Shown here piece after piece: positions 38,767 to 47,529 of a DNA stretch of 64,000 nt. Position numbers and translations under genes: made by a program. Origin of the DNA: Roseovarius confluentis (GTDB lineage: Bacteria > Pseudomonadota > Alphaproteobacteria > Rhodobacterales > Rhodobacteraceae). Below the pieces are notes generated by a model. It was not told where the DNA came from and searched no databases. It worked only from the letters and a program-made list of their open reading frames with translations. Positions within the stretch are counted from its first letter, which is position 1, and the number at the start of each line of letters is the position of its first letter. The DNA lies in contig NZ_PPFE01000005.1 in assembly GCF_002917925.1 (NCBI RefSeq), positions 62,001-126,000 on the forward strand. The letters run 5' to 3'.

Positions 38767-38881
38767 ACGACAGCACGCCGATTGGAACTTACACGGACAC
38801 GGCAGCCATAAAGTGCCTTGAACCCACGTCAGGATCGCCACCCCGCGGTCTGGCAATCGCGCGGCTACCATCCAAGAGCCC

Positions 38882-40477
38882 TCACCCCACATCGAACTCC
38901 AGCGCACGGATCTGCTGGAACAGCCCCGTCTGGTGCAGCTTCGCGATCACGTCATCCGGCACCGGCGCATCCACGTACAAGAGCGCAATCGCCTCCTCTC
39001 CCGCCTTCGACCGGCCCAGCGTAAAGTTGGCAATGTTCACACCATTGCCGCCCAGCGTCTGGCCCAGCGCGCCGATGATGCCCGGCTCGTCACGGTTCGT
39101 CGTATACAACATATGCTGCCCGATCTCGGCGTCGATGTTGATCCCCTTGATCTGGATGAAGCGTGGCTTGCCGTCGCTGAACACCGTCCCGCCGATGGAC
39201 CGCTCACGCTCCGCCGTCACGACGGTCAGCTTGATATAGCCCTCGAACGCGCCCGACTTGTCCTGCTTGGTGGTCGAGATCTTGATCCCCCTCTCCTTGG
39301 CGATGAGCGGCGCCGAGACCATGTTCACCTCCGGGTTCACCGATTTGATGATTCCCGCCACGGCGGCAGAGGTCAGCGCCTCCAGGTTCATCTGACTCAC
39401 GACACCATCGTAAAGCAGGTTGATCGCCTTGATCGGCTCGTCCGTCATCTGGCCGATGAAATTGCCCAGGTGATCGGCCAGCTTGATCCACGGCCCCATC
39501 ACCTTGGCTTCCTCGGCGGTCACCGACGGCATGTTGAGCGCGTTCGTCACGGCCCCGGTCAGCAAGTAATCCGACATCTGCTCAGCCACCTGCAACGCAA
39601 CGTTTTCCTGCGCCTCGCTGGTCGCAGCCCCCAGGTGCGGCGTGCAAACGACGTTGGGCAGACCAAACAGCGGGTTCTCCGTCGCAGGCTCCTCGGCGAA
39701 TACGTCCAGCGCCGCGCCCGCCACATGCCCCGACTTCAGAAGATCGGCCAAGGCCGCCTCGTCCACCAGCCCGCCACGGGCACAGTTGACGATCCGCACG
39801 CCCTTCTTGGTCTTGCCAAGGTTCTCACGGCTCAGGATGTTGCGCGTCGCGTCGATCAGCGGCGTGTGCAGCGTGATGAAATCCGACCGCGCCAGCAGCG
39901 TATCGAGGTCCACCTTCTCGGCCCCCTTCTGCGCGATCTTCTCTTCGCTCAGCGTGGGGTCATAGGCGACCACCTTCATCTTCAGCCCCCGCGCCCGCTC
40001 GGCCACGACGCCGCCGATATTGCCGATACCGATGATGCCCAGCGTCTTGTTGGTCAGCTCGACCCCCATGAACTTGGACTTTTCCCACTTGCCGGCATGT
40101 GTGCTGGCGCTCGCCTCGGGGATCTGCCGCGCCACGGCGAACATCATCGCAATGGCGTGCTCGGCGGTCGTCACCATGTTGCCGAAGGGCGTGTTCATCA
40201 CGATCACGCCTTTCTTGCTGGCCGCCGCCTTGTCCACATTGTCGGTGCCGATCCCGGCGCGGCCGATGACCTTGAGGTTCTTCGCCGCGTCCAGGATCGT
40301 CGGCGTGACCTTGGTGGCCGAGCGGATCGCCAGGCCGTCATAATCGCCGATCACCTCGGCCAGCTTGTCCTTGTCCTTGCCCAGCTCGGGCATGAAATCC
40401 ACCTCGATCCCCCGGTCGCGGAAGATCTGCACGGCGGTTTCACTCAGCTTGTCGGATACGAGTACTTTGGGAGCCAT
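38882..40477 (-). CDS. serA: D-3-phosphoglycerate dehydrogenase
   Basis: First enzyme of serine synthesis: oxidises 3-phosphoglycerate with NAD+. The 531 residues make the long form: substrate and NAD domains (NAD motif GIGNIGGVVAERA; catalytic region NCARGGLVDEAALADLL; His in CTPHLGAATSEAQ), an intervening ASB domain, and a C-terminal ACT domain (TNRDEPGIIGALGQTL) for possible serine feedback. GAAGGA precedes the ATG at 8 nt. It follows serC with a spacer containing two repeat hairpins, and both probably share the serC leader. Confidence 0.98.
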   Translation of the reverse strand: MAPKVLVSDKLSETAVQIFRDRGIEVDFMPELGKDKDKLAEVIGDYDGLAIRSATKVTPTILDAAKNLKVIGRAGIGTDNVDKAAASKKGVIVMNTPFGNMVTTAEHAIAMMFAVARQIPEASASTHAGKWEKSKFMGVELTNKTLGIIGIGNIGGVVAERARGLKMKVVAYDPTLSEEKIAQKGAEKVDLDTLLARSDFITLHTPLIDATRNILSRENLGKTKKGVRIVNCARGGLVDEAALADLLKSGHVAGAALDVFAEEPATENPLFGLPNVVCTPHLGAATSEAQENVALQVAEQMSDYLLTGAVTNALNMPSVTAEEAKVMGPWIKLADHLGNFIGQMTDEPIKAINLLYDGVVSQMNLEALTSAAVAGIIKSVNPEVNMVSAPLIAKERGIKISTTKQDKSGAFEGYIKLTVVTAERERSIGGTVFSDGKPRFIQIKGINIDAEIGQHMLYTTNRDEPGIIGALGQTLGGNGVNIANFTLGRSKAGEEAIALLYVDAPVPDDVIAKLHQTGLFQQIRALEFDVG

Positions 40478-40509
40478 CTGTCTGGTCCTTCATCTTTGAA
40501 TTCTGGGAA

Positions 40510-40565
40510 TGGTGGGTTTGAAACCCACCCTACACATCCCGCGTAGGGTGGGGTTTCACCCCACC
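40510..40565. repeat. GTAGGGTGGG palindromic repeats, copy C (two units)
   Basis: Two stems side by side between serC and serA: GGTGGGTTTGAAACCCACC (40510-40528, continuing CTAC) and GCGTAGGGTGGGGTTTCACC (40541-40560, continuing CCACC). The second unit directly abuts the serC stop codon. Confidence 0.85.
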
Positions 40566-41744
40566 TCAAACGGTCTCGGACAGCGCCGCGATCTCGGCGT
40601 TGAACGCCCATTCGATCCACGGCATCAGCGCGGCCACATCGGCGGTCTCCACCGTGCCCCCGCACCAGATCCGCAGGCCCGGAGGCGCGTCGCGATAGGC
40701 GCCCACGTCATAGGCCACGCCCTCGGTCTCCAGCCGTTTGGCCACGGCCTTGGCGAACGCCGCCCCGTCGCTGATCCTATCGTCGGTGAACTTCAGGCAG
40801 ACGCTCGTGTTCGACGCCGTCGCCGGATCCTTGGCCAGGAATTCGACCCACTCGTGCGTGCCGACGAAATCCGCCACTGCCTTGGTGTTGGCATCCGCCC
40901 GCGCCATCAGGCCACTCAACCCGCCGACCGAGCGTGCCCAGTCCAGCGCCAGCAGGTAATCCTCGACCGCCAGCATCGAGGGCGTGTTGATCGTTGCCCC
41001 CTCGAAGATGCCCTCGTTCAGCTTGCCACCCTTGGTCAGGCGGAAAATCTTCGGCATGGGCCAAGGCGGCGTATAGCTTTCCAGCCGCTCCACTGCCCGC
41101 GGGCTCAGCACCAGCATCCCATGCGCCGCCTCGCCGCCCAGAACCTTCTGCCAACTGAACGTCACCACATCCAGCTTGTCCCACGGCAGGTCCTGCGCAA
41201 ACGCGGCCGAGGTCGCGTCACAGATTGTCAGACCCTGACGGTCCGCCTTGATCCAGTCGCCGTCCGGCACCCGCACGCCGCTGGTCGTGCCGTTCCAGGT
41301 GAAGACCACGTCATTGTCCGTGTCCACGCCGTCCAGATCGACGATCTCGCCATACTCAGCGGTCTTGACCTCGGCCTCCAGCTTCAGCTGCTTGACCGCA
41401 TCCGTGACCCAGCCCGCACCAAAGCTTTCCCAGGCCAGCATCTCGACCTTGCGTTCGCCCAGAAGGCTCCACATCGCCATCTCGACCGCGCCTGTGTCCG
41501 ACGCCGGGACGATGCCGACCTTGTAATCGTCAGGAATCCCCAGCACTTCGCGCGTGCCGTCAATCGCGGCCTTCAGCTTGGCCTTGCCCACGGCGGCGCG
41601 GTGCGACCGGCCCAGCGGGGCATCGGCAAGCTTGCTAAGGTCGAAAACGGGGGGTTTGGCACAGGGGCCGGAGGAAAAACGCGGATTCGCCGGAACGGCG
41701 ACAGGTTTCGTGTCCGGCCGCGTGCCGGGTGTCTCAATAGCCAT
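40566..41744 (-). CDS. serC: Phosphoserine aminotransferase
   Basis: Second step of serine synthesis: a PLP enzyme converting 3-phosphohydroxypyruvate and glutamate to phosphoserine. The 392-residue protein is the alphaproteobacterial/archaeal-type SerC; the PLP lysine lies in [16 protein letters not shown], with NGTTSGV and CDATSAAFA upstream. The start [11 protein letters not shown] has GGAAGGA at 8 nt; the frame continues upstream through the leader but is not coding there. Divergent from serB. A structured leader precedes it. Confidence 0.97.
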   Translation of the reverse strand: MAIETPGTRPDTKPVAVPANPRFSSGPCAKPPVFDLSKLADAPLGRSHRAAVGKAKLKAAIDGTREVLGIPDDYKVGIVPASDTGAVEMAMWSLLGERKVEMLAWESFGAGWVTDAVKQLKLEAEVKTAEYGEIVDLDGVDTDNDVVFTWNGTTSGVRVPDGDWIKADRQGLTICDATSAAFAQDLPWDKLDVVTFSWQKVLGGEAAHGMLVLSPRAVERLESYTPPWPMPKIFRLTKGGKLNEGIFEGATINTPSMLAVEDYLLALDWARSVGGLSGLMARADANTKAVADFVGTHEWVEFLAKDPATASNTSVCLKFTDDRISDGAAFAKAVAKRLETEGVAYDVGAYRDAPPGLRIWCGGTVETADVAALMPWIEWAFNAEIAALSETV

Positions 41745-41880
41745 TGCTGCTATCCTTCCAGATAAGCGCCCCTCGTTGGGGAGGGGTGTCCCACCTTTTG
41801 GATTACGCTGGCCGCACCGGCCCCGCAAGAGGGAAAATCGCCAAGGCGCGGCGGTTTGCGGTCCGAAAGCGACCCCGGCG
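41745..41880 (-). promoter_or_regulatory. Candidate serC-motif RNA leader
   Basis: A published conserved RNA motif lies upstream of serC in alphaproteobacteria, mainly Rhodobacterales. Here the minus-strand leader shows CCCCTC ... GAGGGG immediately upstream of the Shine-Dalgarno, a CGCC ... GGCG stem further up (CGCCGCGCCTTGGCG) and a GC-rich GGGGCCGGTGCGGCCAG stem between. I cannot run a covariance model, so assignment rests on position and structure. Confidence 0.5.
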
Positions 41881-42026
41881 GCTATCATCGGAAACTTCGT
41901 CAAGAGAGGCTTTCATACTGCGCGAGTGACCCACGAATTGCGCTTAATGGTTGAATCGCACCGCAGCCTGCTTACTTCAATGAAGCTAAACGGGCATCAA
42001 AACATCGGCTGAATGAAGACGCCACA

Positions 42027-42185
42027 GTGGAGATCATTCTGGGGCAATTGATAACCTTCGTGCAGAAACGCGCCGGGACCAGTTTGTCGTCGAGAATCCT
42101 TGTATGGACCGTGATCGGGCTATCGTTGATCCTCTGCGGGTTGGCAACGTATATGGCGATACACAACAATATGGCCGCTTACTAG
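42027..42185 (+). CDS. Possible small membrane protein in the serC-serB spacer
   Basis: A 52-residue frame from a GTG: an amphipathic N-terminal part (LGQLITFVQKRAGTSLSSR) and one hydrophobic helix (ILVWTVIGLSLILCGLATY) ending in NNMAAY. Base composition is clearly less GC-rich than in the neighbours, and no good Shine-Dalgarno is present. The frame is open for some codons upstream of the GTG. It could be a real small protein or the remnant of a larger one. Apart from this and the serC leader, the 600-bp spacer holds nothing recognisable. Confidence 0.35.
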   Translation: MEIILGQLITFVQKRAGTSLSSRILVWTVIGLSLILCGLATYMAIHNNMAAY

Positions 42186-42348
42186 GGCGTTACTTCGCAA
42201 GCGGTCCACTGCCCAACGAATCCGTCGACATACGCTGACGACACTCGACCAACGCAGTAGAGATCGCGATGGAGTCGCGCGGCCCCCACCTAGAACCCCG
42301 CACCAACCTGCGCTATGCCGCATCCCAAGCGCAAAGCGGAGACGCCCC

Positions 42349-43221
42349 ATGTTCACCACAACCCTCATCGCCCCTCCGGGCACGCTCGACCCGGCACTGG
42401 TCGAAAACTTGCGCAACGCTTGGGGCGGGTTCGACGCCCGCTGGCTCGCGCCCGACGAGGCGGCGGAGTTCGGCATGGCCGCGCTCCCCGACAACCAGTG
42501 GGAGGTCTGGGACAACCTGCAAACCCTGCGCACCGACCTTGTCGTCCAACCGTCGGAAAACCGCCGCAAGCGCATGCTTCTGGCCGACATGGACAGCACC
42601 ATGATCTGCCAGGAATGCATCGACGAGCTGGCCGACGAGGCCGGCGTCGGCGCTCATGTGAAAGACATCACCGCCCGCGCCATGAACGGCGAGCTCGACT
42701 TCGAAGGCGCCCTTCTGGAACGCGTCGCACTGCTCAAGGACCTCCCCGAAGACGTCATTACCGAGGTCCTCGACACCCGCATCACCCTCATGCCCGGCGG
42801 CGCCACCCTGCTGGCCACGATGAAGGCCCACGGGGCCTATACCGCCCTCGTCTCGGGCGGCTTCACCGCCTTCACCTCGCATATCGCCACGCTTCTCGGC
42901 TTCGACGAGAACCGCGCCAACACGCTGCTTGTCGAGAACGGCAAGCTCACCGGCGACGTCGCCCGCCCCATCCTCGGGCGCGAGGCCAAGGTGCAGGCGC
43001 TCGCCGATATCACCACCCGCCTCAACATCTCGGACATCGACGTGCTGGCGGTGGGCGACGGGGCCAACGACCTCGGCATGCTCGCCCGCGCCGGCAGCGG
43101 CGTCGCGCTCCACGCCAAGCCCTCCGTCGCCGCCGAATGCGATCTGCGCATCAACCACGGCGACCTCACCGCGCTGCTCTACCTGCAAGGCTACGACCGC
43201 AACGATTTCCAGATCCTGTAG
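42349..43221 (+). CDS. serB: Phosphoserine phosphatase
   Basis: Last step of serine synthesis. The 290-residue protein has a ~75-residue N-terminal regulatory-type part, then the HAD phosphatase: nucleophile DxDxT in LLADMDSTMICQECIDE, SGGFTAFTSHIA (motif II), and VGDGANDLGMLARAG (motif III). It is transcribed away from serC-serA, giving a complete three-gene serine locus starting from 3-phosphoglycerate. The stop codon lies inside a GTAGGGTGGG-type repeat. Confidence 0.97.
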   Translation: MFTTTLIAPPGTLDPALVENLRNAWGGFDARWLAPDEAAEFGMAALPDNQWEVWDNLQTLRTDLVVQPSENRRKRMLLADMDSTMICQECIDELADEAGVGAHVKDITARAMNGELDFEGALLERVALLKDLPEDVITEVLDTRITLMPGGATLLATMKAHGAYTALVSGGFTAFTSHIATLLGFDENRANTLLVENGKLTGDVARPILGREAKVQALADITTRLNISDIDVLAVGDGANDLGMLARAGSGVALHAKPSVAAECDLRINHGDLTALLYLQGYDRNDFQIL

Positions 43222-43242
43222 AGTGGGCGAAAGCCCACGCGC
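43218..43242. repeat. GTAGGGTGGG-type palindromic repeat, copy D
   Basis: GTAGAGTGGGCGAAAGCCCA followed by CGCG; stem GTGGGC/GCCCAC. Its TAG is the serB stop codon. Between it and the TPP riboswitch there is no gene; CCGACGCG direct repeats occur at 43402-43420. Confidence 0.75.
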
Positions 43243-43506
43243 ACGTCTCGGCGACGAAACCTGGCGCACCCCGTCCCGGGCTCGCCCCGGGACCTCGCCG
43301 CCTCTCACCAGTCGCTGACCTGTTCCTCATCCGCCGCATCCCCGCGCGGCGCGTTTACCCGGCCCTCCACTTCACCGGCACCGTTGCCATACCACCCGAA
43401 TACCGACGCGATACCGACGTCATTTCGGGCCTTCCGGCAGCATTAACCTTCCGATTCGCCAATTCACCTTGTCCCTTCCCCGGCTTGCCCCTACGTTCCT
43501 GTTGAA

Positions 43507-43600
43507 ACCTCGGGGTGTCGACCGGCCCAGACACGGCGACTGAGATGCACATAGCAAACCCGTTGAACCTGAACCGGCTGACACCGGCGGAGGGAAGGTC
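43507..43600 (+). promoter_or_regulatory. TPP riboswitch (THI element)
   Basis: Conserved THI-box elements occur in the right order: CTCGGGGTG (5' P1/P2 side), CTGAGATG (pyrimidine-sensing loop), ACCCGTTGAACCTGAACCGG, GACACCGGCGGAGGGAAGG (3' side closing P1). It ends about 46 nt before the thiB start, so thiamine pyrophosphate would repress the transporter operon, either through the Shine-Dalgarno or a nearby stem. Confidence 0.95.
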
Positions 43601-43645
43601 ATGCACCCGCATCGCGCCGCCCCTTCTGCCGAAAGGGAGGATGCC

Positions 43646-44638
43646 ATGAAACGCCTTGTTTTCACTGCGGGATGTCTGCTCACCGCCACGTCCGCGATGG
43701 CGCAGGACTCAAGCGGGACGCCCGAACTGACCGTCTACACTTATGACAGCTTCGTCGCCGACTGGGGCCCCGGCCCGCAGATCGAAGAGGCGTTCGAGGC
43801 CAACTGCAACTGCGACCTCAACCTCGTCGGCGTCGAGGACGGCGCGGCCCTTCTCGCCCGCGTCCGGCTGGAGGGACAGAATACCGATGCCGACATCGTC
43901 CTCGGCCTCGACACAAACCTGATCGCCGCGGCCAAGGACACCGGCCTTTTCGCCGAGCACGGCCAGTCCCCGGACCTCGATCTGCCGATCACCTGGGACG
44001 ACCCGGTTTTCCTGCCCTACGACTGGGGCTATTTCGCCTTCGTCCACGACAAGGACATGGACGCGCCCAGCAATTTCAAGGCTCTGGCCGACAGCGACAC
44101 CTCCATCGTCATCCAGGATCCGCGCTCTTCCACCCCCGGTCTCGGTCTGCTGATGTGGGTCAAGACCGCCCATGGCGACGAGGCCCCGCAAATCTGGGAG
44201 GGGCTTTCGGACAACATCGTCACCGTCACCAAGGGCTGGACCGAAGCCTACGGGCTCTTTCTCGAAGGCGAGGCCGACATGGTGCTCTCCTACACCACAT
44301 CGCCCGCATACCACCTGATCGCCGAAGAGGACGACAGCAAGACCGCCGCCGCCTTCGACGAGGGCCATTACATGCAGGTGGAAGTGGCCGGAAAACTGGC
44401 CTCCACCGACCAACCCGAACTGGCCGACCAGTTCCTCGCGTTCATGCTGACCCAGGACTTCCAGTCCGTTATCCCGACGACCAACTGGATGTACCCCGCC
44501 AAGGAGCTCGAGGACGGCCTGCCCCAAGGATTCGACACCCTGATCCAACCGGAGAAATCCCTGCTTCTCAGCGCCGAAGAAGCCGCCGCCACCCGCGATG
44601 CCGCGCTCGATGAATGGCTGAACGCGCTCAGCCGCTAA
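43646..44638 (+). CDS. thiB: Thiamine ABC transporter substrate-binding protein
   Basis: The periplasmic thiamine/TMP/TPP-binding component. The 330 residues begin with a Sec signal (LVFTAGCLLTATSAMAQ), then PELTVYTYDSFVADWGPG, a typical ThiB/TbpA opening, and contain DADIVLGLDTNLI, YDWGYFAFVHD and DPRSSTPGLGLLMWV. GGGAGG precedes the ATG. It is the first gene of thiBPQ, directly behind the TPP riboswitch, which makes thiamine the likely substrate. Confidence 0.96.
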   Translation: MKRLVFTAGCLLTATSAMAQDSSGTPELTVYTYDSFVADWGPGPQIEEAFEANCNCDLNLVGVEDGAALLARVRLEGQNTDADIVLGLDTNLIAAAKDTGLFAEHGQSPDLDLPITWDDPVFLPYDWGYFAFVHDKDMDAPSNFKALADSDTSIVIQDPRSSTPGLGLLMWVKTAHGDEAPQIWEGLSDNIVTVTKGWTEAYGLFLEGEADMVLSYTTSPAYHLIAEEDDSKTAAAFDEGHYMQVEVAGKLASTDQPELADQFLAFMLTQDFQSVIPTTNWMYPAKELEDGLPQGFDTLIQPEKSLLLSAEEAAATRDAALDEWLNALSR

Positions 44639-46170
44639 GCGCCAGACCGGGATGGAGCGCCGCCGCCCTCGTGGCGGCGCTCATCTTCGGGGCGCTGCTG
44701 GCCGTCGCCCTGCGCGCCGAAACCGGGCGCGGCTTCAACGCCGCCGACTGGGCCGCCCTGCGCTTCACGCTGGTACAGGCCACCCTCTCGGCCTTGTTTT
44801 CCGTGCTGCTGGCCATCCCCGTCGCCCGCGCCCTCGCCCGCCGCCGGTTCCGGGGCCGCAGCCTGCTGATCGCCCTTCTGGGCGCGCCGTTCATCCTGCC
44901 GGTGATCGTCGCCGTTCTGGGCCTGATCGAGGTCTTCGGCCGTGGCGGCTGGGTCAGCGCGGCCCTGGGCACGCTCGGCCTGCCCCCGGTGCAGATCTAC
45001 GGGTTGCACGGCGTCGTCCTCGCCCACGTGTTCTTCAACCTGCCCTTGGCCACCCGCCTTGTCCTGCAGGGCTGGCAGGAAATTCCCGCCGAGCGTTTCC
45101 GTCTCGCCGCCCTCCTGGGCATCGACGGCTGGTCGATGTTCCGGGTGATCGAACTGCCCATGCTCCTGCGCCTTGTCCCCGGCGCCTTCACCGTGATCTT
45201 CGCCATCTGTCTCACCAGCTTTGCCGTCGCGCTCACCCTCGGCGGCGGGCCGCGGGCCACCACGATAGAACTCGCCATTTACCAGGCGTTCAGGTTTGAC
45301 TTCGATCTTGGGCGGGCCGCACTCCTGTCCGCCGTGCAGCTTGGCCTGACGGTTTTCGCCGGTGGCATCGCCCTCTGGCTGGCGCGCGGCGAAGGGTTCG
45401 GCTCCGGTCTCGACCGCGGCTTGCGCCGGTTCGACGGAAAAACGACCACCGCACGGTGCATTGACGCGCTGTTCATAGGTGTCGCGGCAGTCTTCCTGCT
45501 CGTGCCGCTCATGGCCATCGCTCTGTCCGGCCTGCCCGGCTTCGCCGACATGCCAGGCCAGGTCTGGACCGCCGCGCTCACCTCGCTCTGGGTCGCGGCG
45601 CTCAGTACCGTCCTGCTGCTCTGCATGGCGCTGCCGATGACCACCGCCATCGCGACCGAACGCGGCCGTATGGTGGAAATCGCGGGTCTCCTTGGCCTCG
45701 CCGCCTCGCCTCTGGTAATCGGCACGGGGCTCTTCATCGCCATCCGTCCCTACGCTAATCCGCAGGCCTTCGCCCTACCCGTCACGGCGCTCGTCAACGC
45801 CATCACCGTCCTGCCCTTCGCCCTGCGCATCCTTGTTCCCCGCGCCCGCGATATCGTGGCGCGCCAAGGCCGCCTTGGCCTCTCGCTCGGCATGGCCGGA
45901 CTGCCCTTCCTGCGCCATGTCCTGCTGCCCCGCTTGCGCCCGCAGATCGGCTTTGCCGCCGGTCTCGCCGCAGCCCTCTCGATGGGCGATCTCGGCGTCA
46001 TCACGCTCTTTGCCGACCCCGACGTGGCCACCTTGCCGTTACAGATCTACCGCCTGATGGGCTCCTACCAGATGGAGGCCGCCGCCGCCGCTTCCTTCCT
46101 TCTGTTGATCCTGTCCTTCGGGGTCTTCTGGCTGCTTGATCGCGGAGGGCATCGTCATGCTGAAACTTGA
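44614..46170 (+). CDS. thiP: Thiamine ABC transporter permease
   Basis: A 518-residue inner-membrane permease made of two fused BPD_transp_1 halves of six helices each, as usual for ThiP. EAA-loop-type sequences appear in each half (ERFRLAALLGIDGWSMFRVI; RQGRLGLSLGMAGLPFLRHV). The ATG lies 25 nt inside the end of thiB, so translation is coupled; no better start follows. Partner of thiB and thiQ. Confidence 0.95.
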   Translation: MAERAQPLSARPGWSAAALVAALIFGALLAVALRAETGRGFNAADWAALRFTLVQATLSALFSVLLAIPVARALARRRFRGRSLLIALLGAPFILPVIVAVLGLIEVFGRGGWVSAALGTLGLPPVQIYGLHGVVLAHVFFNLPLATRLVLQGWQEIPAERFRLAALLGIDGWSMFRVIELPMLLRLVPGAFTVIFAICLTSFAVALTLGGGPRATTIELAIYQAFRFDFDLGRAALLSAVQLGLTVFAGGIALWLARGEGFGSGLDRGLRRFDGKTTTARCIDALFIGVAAVFLLVPLMAIALSGLPGFADMPGQVWTAALTSLWVAALSTVLLLCMALPMTTAIATERGRMVEIAGLLGLAASPLVIGTGLFIAIRPYANPQAFALPVTALVNAITVLPFALRILVPRARDIVARQGRLGLSLGMAGLPFLRHVLLPRLRPQIGFAAGLAAALSMGDLGVITLFADPDVATLPLQIYRLMGSYQMEAAAAASFLLLILSFGVFWLLDRGGHRHAET

Positions 46171-46852
46171 GTCCGCCACCATCCGCAACGGCAGCTTCAC
46201 CCTGACCGCCGACCTCACCGTGCCAGACAGCACAACCATCGCTGTGATCGGCCCCTCTGGCGCGGGCAAGTCCACGCTGATCGAGGGGATCGCGGGCTTC
46301 CTGCCCGTCACGCAGGGCCGCATCACGTGGGACGGCACCGACATCACGGGTCACCCACCGGGCTCCCGCCCCGTCGCCATGCTCTTTCAAGAGGACAACC
46401 TCTTTCCCCACCTGACGCTCGCGCAGAACGTGGGCCTCGGCCTGTCTCCGAACCTGCGCCTGTCGCAGGGCGACAAGACCCGCGTCACCGCGGCGCTGGA
46501 GCGTGTCGGCCTTGCCGGCATGGACACCCGCAAACCCGGCGAGCTGTCCGGTGGCCAGCGCAGCCGTGCCGCCCTTGCCCGCGTCATGCTTCAGGACAAG
46601 CCGCTGTTATTGCTGGATGAACCCTTCGCCGCGCTCGGGCCCGCCCTGCGGATGGAAATGCTCGACCTCCTGGCCGAGATCGCGGGAGAAACCGGCGCGA
46701 CCCTCCTGATGATTTCCCACGCACCAGAGGACGCCCGCCGCATCACGACGCAAGCCATCCTCGTCGCCAACGGCACCGCACATGCACTGCAACCGACCGC
46801 CGATCTTCTCGACGATCCGCCGCCGGTCCTGCGCGACTATCTCGGCTCCTGA
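46157..46852 (+). CDS. thiQ: Thiamine ABC transporter ATP-binding protein
   Basis: A 231-residue ATPase with Walker A IGPSGAGKSTLIEGIAGF, Q-loop LFQEDNLFPHLT, signature LSGGQRSRAALARVM, Walker B LLLLDEPFAALGP and H-loop ISHAPEDARR. The start MLKLESAT is chosen for GGAGGG upstream; it overlaps thiP by 14 nt. Completes the thiBPQ importer. Confidence 0.95.
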   Translation: MLKLESATIRNGSFTLTADLTVPDSTTIAVIGPSGAGKSTLIEGIAGFLPVTQGRITWDGTDITGHPPGSRPVAMLFQEDNLFPHLTLAQNVGLGLSPNLRLSQGDKTRVTAALERVGLAGMDTRKPGELSGGQRSRAALARVMLQDKPLLLLDEPFAALGPALRMEMLDLLAEIAGETGATLLMISHAPEDARRITTQAILVANGTAHALQPTADLLDDPPPVLRDYLGS

Positions 46853-46873
46853 GCCTTCAATTCAAAGGAAAAA

Positions 46874-47023
46874 GCGGCACGGGCCTCAGAGAGGTCGGGC
46901 ACAGATACGATCATCTGGGGAATGTGCCCGCCTGGCGGCCCGTGCCGCGCCCCGGGATTTTATTAAGCGTTCCGGGGTATCAAATGGGGCGTGCGCTCAG
47001 GATGGGAAAAACGCGCACGCCCC
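46874..47023. other. Multi-stem structured intergenic region
   Basis: Three strong stems: outer GCGGCACGGGCC (46874-46885) with GGCCCGTGCCGC (46937-46948) enclosing GGGCACA/TGTGCCC (46897-46903/46923-46929); then CCCCGGGA ... TTCCGGGG (about 46950-46977); then GGGGCGTGCGC (46986-46996) with GCGCACGCCCC (47013-47023). The last may terminate the EF-hand gene or thiBPQ. No coding frame is convincing. Confidence 0.65.
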
Positions 47024-47037
47024 GGCCGAGTGGCGGC

Positions 47038-47271
47038 TTATGCCGGGAGGATGCCCGCCTCTTGCCCAGCGGCGATCTCGTCTTCGCTCAGCATGCCATC
47101 GGCGTCCGAATCCAGCTGCTCGAACGTGCCGGCCGGTGCTTCGGGCATCGCGGCCTGGAATTCTTCCATCGAGACCATGCCGTCGCCGTCGGTATCCGCA
47201 TCCAGGGCGAAGGCCATCGCCGGAACGGTCAGGGCAAGCGCGAACGTCGCTGCAGAAAGTGTCTTGGTCAT
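47038..47271 (-). CDS. Secreted EF-hand protein
   Basis: A 77-residue protein: a signal peptide (MTKTLSAATFALALTVPAMA) and two EF-hand loops, DADTDGDGMVSMEEF and LDSDADGMLSEDEI, each with Asp/Glu at Ca2+ positions. Probably a periplasmic or extracellular Ca2+-binding protein of unknown role. I start at MTKTLSAA; the frame upstream adds a basic stretch inconsistent with a signal peptide. AAGGGA lies upstream. Confidence 0.88.
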   Translation of the reverse strand: MTKTLSAATFALALTVPAMAFALDADTDGDGMVSMEEFQAAMPEAPAGTFEQLDSDADGMLSEDEIAAGQEAGILPA

Positions 47272-47529
47272 CTTTGGTTTCCCTTTTCTGGGTTTAGGTT
47301 GTCCGGGGCGTTGCTGCCCGCGGACCCTCAACATGGGCGCACCATTCCATTCCCGGAAGATCCGTTATCCGACAGGCGGTGATCGCGCGAAAACAGGCCC
47401 AAAGCGCCGGGTTTTCTCGGCACTGTGCTGCCGGCAATAGGCAGGGTCACGCCACGGCGCGGAAAGCAGCGCATCGCAGATGCGGCAATCGGCAGGATGT
47501 CGTCAAAAGCGCAGCAGTACCTTGAAGAC

